Below are positions 16,498-24,161 of a stretch of DNA of 50,938 bases, piece by piece (the first letter of the stretch is position 1; every line of letters starts with the position of its first letter). Below the pieces are notes generated by a model. That model saw only the letters and a program-made list of their open reading frames with translations. It searched no databases and had not been told where the DNA came from. The DNA is from Dyella silvatica (lineage in GTDB: Bacteria > Pseudomonadota > Gammaproteobacteria > Xanthomonadales > Rhodanobacteraceae). Both the position numbers and the translations under genes were made by a program. The stretch covers positions 1-50,938 of the forward strand of contig NZ_JAPDPE010000021.1 in the NCBI RefSeq assembly GCF_026283955.1, read 5' to 3'.

Positions 16498-17514
16498 TCA
16501 GTGCGCTGGCTTTTCACTCGGCCCGGGTTCTTTGCTTATCGCCGCGCGCGCTAGTTCGAGCGCCTTGTCGAGCGCGAGCTCAGGCGGGGTTGGTACATCC
16601 GGCTTCACGCCCACGCCCTGCCAGTCCGTGCCGGTGATGGGATTGATCGAGCGCATTTCCGGCAACTTGATCAGGAAATGATCGGTGAGGCGCCGACGCT
16701 CGTACGGATGCGCGCCACCACCACTGGCTTCGCCTACCACGGTGATCCGCTTCATGGCCTGCAGGTCGTAAGCGAAGGCTTCGGCCGCGGAAAAGGTCTT
16801 GTGCGAAATAAGCACATAGACCGGCTTGCTGCCACCGAATCGACGGCCGGGCACCCACACCGGCGAGGTGGCACGGGTGAGCCGGTTGCTCGGCCGGTCG
16901 TAGATGGCGCTCATCTCTGCCGGCTTGTCCAGCAGATAGGCGGCCATCAGCATGTCCATGCTGCTGTCGCCGCCGCCGTTGTTGCGTAAGTCGATGATTA
17001 ATACCTTGGACTGCGCCAGCAAGGTCATCGCCGATTGCAGCATGTCGGCCGCCACGCGCGGCGGTGCGAATACGCGAAGGTCGAGGTAACCGATGTCGCT
17101 ATCGAGGCGCCGCACGCTCTCGAAGCCATGATTGATCGCTGGGCCGGCCCAGCTGTCATCGTCTTCTTCATATTGATCGGCAGCGTTCGCATCGGGCATC
17201 GGTACCGGCTGCACGCTGTAATTGATGCGAAAGTGTCCGTCACCGGAAAGCTTGCGCAGCTCCTCGGTCAAAGACTGGGCGAACGCTTCGGGGCCGCGGT
17301 CACGCTTGAACGCATCGGTATTGGCCTGCTGGCGAATGGCCTGGGCGACTTTGCGTCCGATGGCCGGATCCACATAACGAGCTTGGATCACCTCGGCAGC
17401 TTGTTCGATCACCTCACGCTGACTGTTCGCCGTGATCACCGAAGCGTCGAGATCGGCGGCGACAGCGCAGCAGGAGCCGAGTGCCAATGACACGGCAAGC
17501 AGAATGTATTTCAT
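16498..17514 (-). CDS. S41-family (tail-specific/IRBP-like) serine peptidase, exported
   Basis: Predicted periplasmic protease of 338 residues. Signal peptide MKYILLAVSLALGSCCAVAA ends near residue 20. Residues 25-105 form an alpha-helical S41 N-terminal domain; no PDZ domain is seen. The catalytic tail-protease core runs from about 140: DLRNNGGG at 175-182, the nucleophile serine in KTFSAAEAFAYDL (S242), and GEASGGGAHP (261-270). The missing PDZ makes it closer to interphotoreceptor-retinoid-binding-like S41 proteins than to CtpA/Prc. It is transcribed alone, with the MarR gene upstream on the same strand at a 190-base gap. The substrate is unknown. A lipoprotein reading is unlikely because the CC pair lacks a clean lipobox. 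Confidence 0.87.
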   Translation of the reverse strand: MKYILLAVSLALGSCCAVAADLDASVITANSQREVIEQAAEVIQARYVDPAIGRKVAQAIRQQANTDAFKRDRGPEAFAQSLTEELRKLSGDGHFRINYSVQPVPMPDANAADQYEEDDDSWAGPAINHGFESVRRLDSDIGYLDLRVFAPPRVAADMLQSAMTLLAQSKVLIIDLRNNGGGDSSMDMLMAAYLLDKPAEMSAIYDRPSNRLTRATSPVWVPGRRFGGSKPVYVLISHKTFSAAEAFAYDLQAMKRITVVGEASGGGAHPYERRRLTDHFLIKLPEMRSINPITGTDWQGVGVKPDVPTPPELALDKALELARAAISKEPGPSEKPAH

Positions 17515-17704
17515 AGAGGGCCTGGCTGGAGATGGCTAGGTAAGCGACGCCAAGTACTTCTGCACGTTGATCAAAAGATCGGCGTGGCAGTAGTTCGCCG
17601 CGAGTTACGGTGATTTCAACGGGGAAACTGCCGCAGGAATGGGGTGGTGGTCGTGTATCTCTTGCTGTTGCTCGCGAGGTACCGTGCTTGCGCAAGGCTG
17701 GTGG

Positions 17705-18262
17705 TCACGCGCCACTCGTCCGCTTCTTCTTTGCGGCATCCTTACCTGCGCCTGTATTGCGCTTTTTCACTGTGCTCTTGGTAGCTGGCGCTTTCGCACC
17801 GGATAGTCGCGTGCGCGCTTTCTCCATTCGGTCACCGAAGGTTTCCACGCCCAGTGCCGCGATGGCCTCGTCGAGTGACTGCGACAGAGGACGCGCTAGC
17901 GACGCATCGAGGCTTTCGCCGGCCAGCTGCGTTACCTTCCAGCATTCGTGCAGCTGCGGCAGTATCGCGCGACCGCGCGGCGATAGACGAATCAGTCGCT
18001 GGCGGCCGTCAACCGGCCCGGGCTCGGAAGCAAGCAGCCCTTCCTTGATCATCAAGGCAACCGTCTGTGTCGCCGCCGGTTGCGTGATCTTGGCAGCCTC
18101 CGCAATTTGTCCGATCGTGGAAGGCTCGCATACCATCAAGGCACGCACCACCGGTGTGAATCGCGGTCGATAACGCAGCCCCGCCAAGGCATAAGCCTCT
18201 TCCACCGCGCCGTCGAGCAGTTCGACCAAATGACGTAATTGGGTACCGAGTCCGGGCATCAT
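17705..18262 (-). CDS. MarR-family regulator with lysine-rich H1-like tail
   Basis: Cytosolic winged-helix regulator of 185 residues. The MarR core occupies residues 1-145: dimer helices at both ends, recognition region TIGQIAEAAKITQPAATQTVALMIKEGLL (49-77) and wing with PGPVDGRQRLIRLSPRG (81-97). Residues 148-185 are a disordered tail in which 13 of 38 residues are Lys or Arg, with Ala/Thr between, resembling histone H1-like DNA-condensing tails. The open frame reaches 18622, but a consensus promoter at 18270-18298 shows that translation starts at ATG 18262 (or 18259). The ATG lies about where transcription should begin, so the mRNA is probably leaderless. An inverted repeat inside the promoter suggests autorepression. 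It is divergent from the PagL-like gene. Confidence 0.85.
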   Translation of the reverse strand: MMPGLGTQLRHLVELLDGAVEEAYALAGLRYRPRFTPVVRALMVCEPSTIGQIAEAAKITQPAATQTVALMIKEGLLASEPGPVDGRQRLIRLSPRGRAILPQLHECWKVTQLAGESLDASLARPLSQSLDEAIAALGVETFGDRMEKARTRLSGAKAPATKSTVKKRNTGAGKDAAKKKRTSGA

Positions 18263-18269
18263 GTGGGCA

Positions 18270-18298
18270 TGTATATAAGCACTTATGTAAATTGTCAA
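18270..18298 (-). promoter_or_regulatory. Leaderless marR promoter with internal operator
   Basis: Minus strand TTGACA (18298-18293), 17-base spacer, TATACA (18275-18270). The inverted repeat ATAAG-CA-CTTAT (18275-18286) sits between -35 and -10, ideally placed for a MarR dimer to block polymerase. With a 6-8 base gap from the -10, transcription would begin at or beside ATG 18262. Confidence 0.75.
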
Positions 18299-18620
18299 GA
18301 ACAGCTGATGACAGGGCCAGCGTGACTGGAACACAGCCGACGGATCAGGCCGTGACCAGCACCGGCAGCGCATCCATCTTGCGTGCCGCTGCCTGGCCGG
18401 GATGGGCGTGGCGACATTTACCCGCCCGGCTGACTCAAGCCGATCTGCAGCAAGGGCGGCGGCGACCGGCTGCCCGGCTACCGCTTTTCGCCGCACGGGA
18501 TTTACCCGCTCCACCCGCAGGTCCGCCCAGTGGCTGCCTCGATTCAAGCCCGGCATCAGCCTCAATCTCAGCAGGGGTTGATTTTTAAACTTTCGAGTAC
18601 ATAAACGGAGTCTCATCACC
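18299..18620. other. 322-base spacer upstream of the PagL-like gene
   Basis: No gene recognised. A 98-codon plus-strand open frame (18292-18588) and the minus-strand extension of the MarR frame through this stretch show no family motifs and are rejected. The last 40 bases are AT-rich, with TTGATT and TACATAA as a weak promoter candidate for the PagL-like gene. Confidence 0.45.
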
Positions 18621-19106
18621 ATGGGACTCTGTCATGCATTACCCGCCGCCGCCGCCCGTATCGAAGTACAAGGCGGCCGCAGCTATATGGATAGCTACGG
18701 CACCAACACCGCTTTTGTCGAGGCCGTGCTTGATGAGCATCGCATCGGCAACAGCAACTTCAGCTGGTCGCCGGATGTATCGCTGGGCTGGATCAATGGC
18801 CGCAACGTCGAGCGTTTCCGTTACCGGCATTTCAGTACGGACCATGCGATCTGGCTGGTCGCGGGCGGTGCGCGCTTGCACTACGGCGAGCCCGGCGACT
18901 GGTATCACCAGCTGTACTACTCGCTGCAAGGGGCTTTGTTGAGTGGCCGTTCGCAAGCGCTGAGCAGTACCGGCCAATTCGTCAACACGGTGGGCTGGCA
19001 AGGTCAGCGCTGGAGTTTCCAGATTCGTCACCTGTCGAATGCCGGCCTGCATGACCCTAACCGTGGGGAAACCATGGCCTTGGTCGGGCTCGCTTTCGAT
19101 ATTTAA
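18621..19106 (+). CDS. PagL-like lipid A deacylase / acyloxyacyl hydrolase
   Basis: Predicted outer-membrane beta-barrel enzyme removing the 3-O-acyl chain of lipid A. It is 161 residues, normal for mature PagL. The active-site signature IRHLSNAG spans 135-142, with His137 and Ser139 as catalytic residues and Glu150 where the triad acid is expected. Alternating barrel strands and a C-terminal LVGLAFDI fit an eight-stranded barrel. ATG 18621 has GGAG about ten bases upstream. The N-terminus (MGLCHALPAAAARIEV) is only a remnant of a signal peptide, without charged n-region; the frame has a stop 14 codons upstream and no other start. Export may be compromised or the 5' end altered. Regulation by the divergent MarR is possible. 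Confidence 0.82.
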   Translation: MGLCHALPAAAARIEVQGGRSYMDSYGTNTAFVEAVLDEHRIGNSNFSWSPDVSLGWINGRNVERFRYRHFSTDHAIWLVAGGARLHYGEPGDWYHQLYYSLQGALLSGRSQALSSTGQFVNTVGWQGQRWSFQIRHLSNAGLHDPNRGETMALVGLAFDI

Positions 19107-19134
19107 AAGGTCGCCCGTAGGCCTCGAGTACGAC

Positions 19135-19220
19135 GCATCTCGCCGTAAGGGAGATGCGGGACGAGGGTAGCGCTGTACGAGCCCCTCGATCCCAACCCTC
19201 TCCTGAAACTCAGGAGAGGG
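19135..19220. terminator. Two hairpins between the PagL-like gene and emrB
   Basis: GCATCTC/GAGATGC (19135-19141 with 19151-19157) and a stronger CCCTCTCCTGA/TCAGGAGAGGG stem (19196-19206 with 19210-19220, loop AAC). They lie between convergent genes ending at 19106 and 19233. The second is a long GC-rich stem without a clear U-tract and resembles other CCCTC/GAGGG hairpins in this window. Confidence 0.55.
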
Positions 19221-19232
19221 GAAAAGCTCCCA

Positions 19233-20753
19233 TCAATGGCCGCTTGCCGCAGGCCCTGCCTTGGCCGCAAACGGCGGCTTGGCCAGCCACACCACCAGAA
19301 TCAGGCTGATGAAGATCCATCCAAGCAGATGGAATACTTCGTTGAAGGCGATGTGATAACTCTGCTGGGTAATCAGCTGATTGACCGATACCGCGGCGGT
19401 TTGCGCGTCGCCCATGCCACTCATCGTGGCTACCGTGGCCGGATCGTAAGGCGTGATGTGCTCGGTCAGCTGGGCATGATGAAGTGTCGCCCGGCGATCC
19501 CACAGAAAGGTGGTCAACGAGGCCGCGAAGCTACCGCCCAAGGTACGCAGGAAGGTCGCCAGACCGGAGCCTGCGGCAATTTCATTCGGCTGCAGATCCG
19601 AAAGCAGAATGGTCAGCACCGGCATGAAGAAGAACGCCACGCCCAGACCCTGTAGCAACTGCACAAAGGCAACGTGACCGAAATCCACGCCGGGGAAGAA
19701 ATCCGAGCGCATGAACGAGGTCGCGCCCATCACGATGAAGGAAATCGAGGCCAGCATGCGCAGGTCAAAGCGACCCGCGTACTTGCCCACGAATGGCGTC
19801 AACAGCACCGGCAAGACACCCAGCGGCGCGGTAGCAAGACCCGCCCAGGTGGAGGTGTAGCCCATGTTCCGTTGCAACCATTGCGGCACCAGCAAGGCGA
19901 TCGCAAAAAAGGCAGCGTAGCCCAGCACCAGCGACAGGGTGCCGAAACGGAAATTGCGATGCCGGAACAGCTTCAGATTGACGATCGGATCTTTGTCGGT
20001 GAGCTCCCAGATCAGGAACACGATCAGACCGACCGCGGCGACAATGCTGGTCAGCACGATAAATTGCGAGTTGAACCAGTCCTCGTCGTTGCCTTTGTCC
20101 AGCACGATCTGCAATGCGCCCACACCCAGCACCAGGGTAAGCAGGCCGACGTAGTCCACCCGTGGACGCTCGGTGCGCTCGGGGCGGCCCTTCATCTGAT
20201 TGGCCACGACCATGCTGGCGAAAATACCGATCGGCACGTTGATGAAGAAAATCCACGGCCACGAGTAATTGTCGGTAACCCAGCCACCGAGAATCGGACC
20301 GGCAATCGGCGCCACCACCGTGACCATCGCCAGCAGCGCCAGCGCCATGCCACGCTTGGCCGGTGGATAAATCGAAATCAGCAAGCTTTGGGTGATCGGG
20401 TACATCGGCCCGGCCACCGCACCTTGAATCGCGCGGAACAGAATCAGCATGCCCATGCTCTGCGCCATGCCGCACAACAACGAGGCCAGCGAGAACAACA
20501 GGGTTGCCCAGACGAACAGCTTGGTTTCACCGAAGCGGCGCGTAAGAAAGCCGGTCAGCGGCAAGGCAATCGCATTGCTCACCGCAAACGAGGTGATGAC
20601 CCAGGTGCTCTGGTTGGAGCTGACGCCGAGATTGCCGGCGATCGTCGGCAATGACACGTTGGCGATGGTCGTATCGAGCACCTGCATAAAGGTGGCCAGC
20701 GACAAACCGATCGTGGACAACGCCAGATTGGGCGGACGGAATTCGGTGCTCAT
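19233..20753 (-). CDS. emrB: DHA2-family MFS multidrug exporter (EmrB-like)
   Basis: Inner-membrane H+ antiporter of 506 residues with 14 predicted membrane segments. Motif D1-like LDTTIANVSLPTIAGNLGVS follows the first helix (residues 26-45), then WVITSFAVSNAIALPLTGFLTRRFGETKLF with motif A, and GPILGGWVTDNYSWPWIFFINVPIG (motif C region) near residue 155-180, all typical of EmrB/QacA proteins. It pumps drugs together with the HlyD-type adaptor and NodT-type channel encoded just upstream. The gap to emrA is 129 bases and contains two strong hairpins, suggesting differential expression within the operon. Start ATG 20753. Confidence 0.93.
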   Translation of the reverse strand: MSTEFRPPNLALSTIGLSLATFMQVLDTTIANVSLPTIAGNLGVSSNQSTWVITSFAVSNAIALPLTGFLTRRFGETKLFVWATLLFSLASLLCGMAQSMGMLILFRAIQGAVAGPMYPITQSLLISIYPPAKRGMALALLAMVTVVAPIAGPILGGWVTDNYSWPWIFFINVPIGIFASMVVANQMKGRPERTERPRVDYVGLLTLVLGVGALQIVLDKGNDEDWFNSQFIVLTSIVAAVGLIVFLIWELTDKDPIVNLKLFRHRNFRFGTLSLVLGYAAFFAIALLVPQWLQRNMGYTSTWAGLATAPLGVLPVLLTPFVGKYAGRFDLRMLASISFIVMGATSFMRSDFFPGVDFGHVAFVQLLQGLGVAFFFMPVLTILLSDLQPNEIAAGSGLATFLRTLGGSFAASLTTFLWDRRATLHHAQLTEHITPYDPATVATMSGMGDAQTAAVSVNQLITQQSYHIAFNEVFHLLGWIFISLILVVWLAKPPFAAKAGPAASGH

Positions 20754-20808
20754 GGCGGCGTGGGAGTCTCAAGAGTTGACTCCACCCCTTAGTTAGCGGG
20801 AGGAGGCT

Positions 20809-20875
20809 GAGAGGGGATGAATCCGGATACCGGATTTCTATCCCTCTCCAACCCTCCCCTGCGAACAGGGGAGGG
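20809..20875. promoter_or_regulatory. Paired hairpins in the emrA-emrB intergenic region
   Basis: A nested stem, AATCCGG (20820-20826) with CCGGATT (20830-20836), lies inside GAGAGGGGAT (20809-20818) paired imperfectly with ATCCCTCTC (20840-20848). Next to it CCCTCCCCTG (20852-20861), loop CGAA, CAGGGGAGGG (20866-20875). Transcription from emrA to emrB must pass both. With no U-tract they look like mRNA-stabilising or attenuating structures rather than a full terminator. Confidence 0.55.
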
Positions 20876-20882
20876 ATCCAGG

Positions 20883-22097
20883 TCACTTCGCGTGGGTGCC
20901 TTCGGTGGATGCGCTGTTGCCAGGCATATTGGCGTGCAGAATCTGCTCGATGACGCCGTCGGCCTTGGCCAGCTGCTTCTGATACACATCGGTGCTGAAG
21001 GCGGCCTGGGTCGGCGCCTGCTGCGACAGCATCGGGCCGCTCTGGTCATGCAGGCTGACGTCGACGTTGGCTGACAGACCGATGCGCAGCGGATGCTCTT
21101 CAAGCTGCTTGGGCTCGGTGAACACGATACGGGCCGGCACGCGCTGCACGATCTTGATCCAGTTGCCGGTGGCGTTCTGCGCCGGCAGCAACGAGAACGC
21201 GCTACCCGTACCAACACCCAGGCTCTTCACTTGGGCTTTGTAGATAACCTTGCTGCCATAGACGTCGGTGCTGATTTCCACCGGCTGACCAATGCGCATA
21301 TGGGTCAATTGAGTCTCTTTGAAGTTCGCATCCACCCACACCTCATGCAACGGCACCACCGCCATCAGCGCGGCGCCCGGCTGCACCCGCTGACCGACCT
21401 GCACGGTGCGCTTGGCGACATAGCCGGTAACCGGCGCGACCAAGGTGGTGCGTACATCATTGAGATAGGCAGCGCGCAACTGCGCGGCAGCGGCCTGCAC
21501 GTCTGGATGCGAGGCAACCACGGTGTCATCGACCAGTACCTTGTTGGTCTGGTACTGCTGTTGCGATGCAATCATCGCGCTCTCGGCCGAGGTCAGCGCG
21601 TCGCTGGCGTGCGACAGCTCTTCGGCGGAAATCGCACCCGACTTGGCCAGGTTGCGACGACGCTCGAAATCGGCGCGTGCCTTGTCCACCGCCACCTTGC
21701 GCGCAGCGACATCGGCCTGTGCACCGGATACGTTGCTATACAAGCCACGCACCTTACGCACGGTATTGGCCAGATTGGCCTTGGCCTGCGCCAAGGCGAC
21801 ATCGGCATCGGCCTGATCGAGCTTGATCAAGACATCGCCCTCATGCACCAGGTCGCCGTCATCGGCGCCGATGCTCACCACGGTGCCGGCAATCTGCGGG
21901 GTGATTTGCACGACGTTGCCGTTGACGTAGGCATCGTCGGTACCTTCGTACCAGCGGCCCTCGAGGAAGTACCACAGTGCCCAGGCAATGATGCCGAGCA
22001 CGAGCACCGCCAGCAGCAGGCGCAACATCAAGCCGCGGCGGTTTTTAGGTGGCTGGACGACCGTGTTGTCGGCCGCGAGTGGGGTTTGGCTAGACAT
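20883..22097 (-). CDS. emrA: HlyD/EmrA-family membrane-fusion (adaptor) protein
   Basis: Periplasmic adaptor of 404 residues linking the MFS pump to the outer-membrane channel. One N-terminal membrane helix (LMLRLLLAVLVLGIIAWALWYFLEG) is followed by GTDDAYVNGNVVQITPQIAGTV, the classical EmrA barrel-lipoyl signature, a long alpha-helical coiled-coil hairpin (about residues 85-215) and the second lipoyl half with APVTGYVAKRTVQVGQRV. I start at ATG 22097 (MSSQTPLAADN), which has GAGG about nine bases upstream and sits ten bases after the OMF gene; the longer start at 22151 would overlap that gene. Confidence 0.93.
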   Translation of the reverse strand: MSSQTPLAADNTVVQPPKNRRGLMLRLLLAVLVLGIIAWALWYFLEGRWYEGTDDAYVNGNVVQITPQIAGTVVSIGADDGDLVHEGDVLIKLDQADADVALAQAKANLANTVRKVRGLYSNVSGAQADVAARKVAVDKARADFERRRNLAKSGAISAEELSHASDALTSAESAMIASQQQYQTNKVLVDDTVVASHPDVQAAAAQLRAAYLNDVRTTLVAPVTGYVAKRTVQVGQRVQPGAALMAVVPLHEVWVDANFKETQLTHMRIGQPVEISTDVYGSKVIYKAQVKSLGVGTGSAFSLLPAQNATGNWIKIVQRVPARIVFTEPKQLEEHPLRIGLSANVDVSLHDQSGPMLSQQAPTQAAFSTDVYQKQLAKADGVIEQILHANMPGNSASTEGTHAK

Positions 22098-22107
22098 GGG
22101 ATCAGCC

Positions 22108-23568
22108 TCAGGAACGGGGGGAGTTGGAATGATTGGCGAGGTCAGCGTCATCGGCCTGCGGACGGAAACCGCCGCCGAGCGCCTGGATCAGCTGCACCGA
22201 AAGATCGACTTGCTGCGATTGCAAGGCAGCCATGCGCTGGTCGGCCATCAGCAGTTGCTGACGCACGCTAAGCGCTTCGAGATAACTGCCGATGCCGGAC
22301 TGGTAACGCTGCTGCGACAGCTGCCACGCCTGCGAAGCGGCATCCAGCGCGCGCTGTTCGGCCGCGATCTGTTCTTGCAGCGAACGCAGCGCCGACAAAT
22401 GATCGGCCACTTCGTTGATCGCGCCGATCATGATCTGGTTGTATTGCGCGACGGCAAGATCGTAGTCGGCGTCCTTGCTGGCGAGGTTGGAGCGCAGGCG
22501 GCCACCGTCGAAGATCGGCAGGCTGACGGCCGGGCCACCTTCGTAGAAGCGCGCAGGCAGCTGGAAGATATTGCCGCCGCCCAGCCCGATCACCCCGGCC
22601 ATGGCACTCAGGCTGAGGTTGGGCAAGAACTGTGTCTTGGCGGCCTTGATGTTCTTGCCGGCCGCTTCGACGCGCCAACGAGCAGCCACCAGATCGGCGC
22701 GATGGCCAAGCAATTCGACCGAAAGATCGGCCGGAACCGCCACCGCGGAAGGCTTGAGCACCTGCGGACGGCCGATATCCAGGCCACGATCCGGCCCCTT
22801 GCCCAGCAGCACGGACAAAGCCGAACGCGCGGCATCGATGGCGCGATCAGCCAATGCCAGCTGCTCTTCGGCGCTGGCGACTTCGGCGTCGCTCTGCTTG
22901 AGCTGCATTTGGTTGTCGATACCGGCATCGACGCGCTGGGTGGTCAGCTTGCGCGCGCTGTTGGCTCGCTCCAGCTCCGCCTTGGCGACATCTTGCTGGG
23001 CATAGGCATAACCGAGCTGCACGTAACCGCGGGCGACATTGCTGGAAATTTCGATCCGCGCCGCGCGCTGTTCGACATCGGCCGCACGGGCGGCGCCCAG
23101 GGCAGCTTGCCATGCCGCACGCTTGCCACCCCAGAGGTCGATATCCCACTTGAAGCTGGCATAGCCATATTTGGCTATGCCGTAATGACCGTTACCGATC
23201 GGCGGCAAGGTGGTCGGCAGGCGCGCACCCGCCACGCTGGCGCCGGCATTCACGCTGGGACCGCGTGCCGCATCGGCAATGCCGACCTCGGCCTGTGCCT
23301 GACGCGCGCGCGCATCGGCCAGCGCCAGGTTCGGGTTATCCTGCAGGGCTTCGCTGATCAAGCTGTCGAGCTGTGCATCGCCCAGGCCGGTCCACCAGTC
23401 TTGTGCCGGCCACTGTGCCGGCGATACATCGAATTTGGCCAGGCTGCGCTCGCTCTTCAGCGAGGCGGAGTCCATCGGCGTGCCGTCAGGATGCAAACCG
23501 CCGCTGCTGGCGCATCCCGCCAACGCGAGAGTCAGACCGACAGCCGCCGCAAGTAGGTGCAGACGCAT
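22108..23568 (-). CDS. NodT-family outer-membrane efflux channel lipoprotein
   Basis: TolC-like outer-membrane factor of 486 residues. The lipoprotein signal peptide ends LALAGC, making Cys19 the acylated residue. Two OEP repeats are visible: QWPAQDWWTGLGDAQLDSLISEALQDNPNLALADARARQAQAEVGIA near the N-terminus and RADLVAARWRVEAAGKNIKAAKTQFLPNLSL in the second half, the NodT/OprM-type sequences. Start ATG 23568 is chosen for the signal peptide; the frame is open to 23643. It lies between the MarR gene (52-base gap) and emrA (10-base gap), completing a tripartite pump. Confidence 0.93.
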   Translation of the reverse strand: MRLHLLAAAVGLTLALAGCASSGGLHPDGTPMDSASLKSERSLAKFDVSPAQWPAQDWWTGLGDAQLDSLISEALQDNPNLALADARARQAQAEVGIADAARGPSVNAGASVAGARLPTTLPPIGNGHYGIAKYGYASFKWDIDLWGGKRAAWQAALGAARAADVEQRAARIEISSNVARGYVQLGYAYAQQDVAKAELERANSARKLTTQRVDAGIDNQMQLKQSDAEVASAEEQLALADRAIDAARSALSVLLGKGPDRGLDIGRPQVLKPSAVAVPADLSVELLGHRADLVAARWRVEAAGKNIKAAKTQFLPNLSLSAMAGVIGLGGGNIFQLPARFYEGGPAVSLPIFDGGRLRSNLASKDADYDLAVAQYNQIMIGAINEVADHLSALRSLQEQIAAEQRALDAASQAWQLSQQRYQSGIGSYLEALSVRQQLLMADQRMAALQSQQVDLSVQLIQALGGGFRPQADDADLANHSNSPRS

Positions 23569-23620
23569 GGGTATATGTCCGGAAAGTGTTGTATGTGACG
23601 AGTGATAGAAAACGCAGGTT

Positions 23621-24079
23621 TCAGGCTTTGTCGCGAAGCGCATTCAAGACACGCTCCAGATAGTCGTGCAGGTGGTCTCGCTCGGCGTCGCTCAGCGAAC
23701 GCTGGGCGGCTTCCAGCACCCGGGCATTGCAGTCGGTCATTTGCAGCCATAGCGCCGTGCCCGCCTCGGTTAACTCGATCCGCAATGCGCGCCGATCTTG
23801 TTCGTGCGGCCGGCGGCGCAAATAACCCTTGCGTTCGAGCTGATCGAGCTGGCGGGTCATCGCGCCGCCATCCAGCTCCACCGAACGCGCCAGCTCACTG
23901 GCTGACATCGGACCCAGCCGGGCCAGCCGCTTGAGAATGAGGAACTGCGTAAAGCGCAGATCCACCCCCGTGGCCAGCAACTCGGCCTCCATGGTTCGAA
24001 CCAGCTCACTGCGCACCAGACCTAGCAACACACCCAGATTCTCTTTGACAGGCTCAAACGGGGTGGAATCCTTTTTCAT
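23621..24079 (-). CDS. MarR-family repressor of the emr-like efflux operon (EmrR-like)
   Basis: Winged-helix regulator of 152 residues. The core MSASELARSVELDGGAMTRQLDQLERKGYLRRRPHEQDRRALRIELTEAG contains the helix-turn-helix and the conserved wing with the D-RA pattern of the MarR family. It is the first gene of an operon with the channel, adaptor and MFS pump, so local repression relieved by pump substrates is the natural model. The promoter at 24087-24114 overlaps an alternative ATG at 24088, which therefore cannot be the start; ATG 24079 is eight bases after the -10, giving a leaderless mRNA. No Shine-Dalgarno is visible. Confidence 0.92.
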   Translation of the reverse strand: MKKDSTPFEPVKENLGVLLGLVRSELVRTMEAELLATGVDLRFTQFLILKRLARLGPMSASELARSVELDGGAMTRQLDQLERKGYLRRRPHEQDRRALRIELTEAGTALWLQMTDCNARVLEAAQRSLSDAERDHLHDYLERVLNALRDKA

Positions 24080-24086
24080 GATGCGC

Positions 24087-24119
24087 ATACTATTGCCTTG
24101 CAGATATTTGTCAAGGCAA
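24087..24119 (-). promoter_or_regulatory. Promoter and operator of the emr-like operon
   Basis: Minus strand TTGACA (24114-24109), 16-base spacer, TAGTAT (24092-24087). A perfect 8-bp inverted repeat, TTGCCTTG (24093-24100) and CAAGGCAA (24112-24119), brackets the spacer and overlaps the -35: a textbook MarR-type repressor site. Transcription is expected to begin at or next to the ATG at 24079. Confidence 0.8.
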
Positions 24120-24161
24120 ATATATGCAAGACACTATCTTCTTTGTGAACTATTCAGCATG

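Noticed and set aside
18263-18622. N-terminal extension of the MarR frame (120 residues)
   Set aside because: A near-consensus promoter lies at 18270-18298, inside this extension, and the added residues have no MarR similarity.
19674-20654. 326-codon plus-strand open frame opposite emrB
   Set aside because: His/Arg/Gln-rich antisense frame without motifs; the MFS protein on the other strand is unambiguous.
21988-23556. 522-codon plus-strand open frame opposite the outer-membrane channel gene
   Set aside because: Long but antisense to a NodT-family lipoprotein with clear signal peptide and repeats; no recognisable domains.
23993-24002. GGTTCGAACC palindrome resembling a tRNA T-arm
   Set aside because: It lies inside the MarR coding sequence and no cloverleaf or acceptor stem surrounds it.
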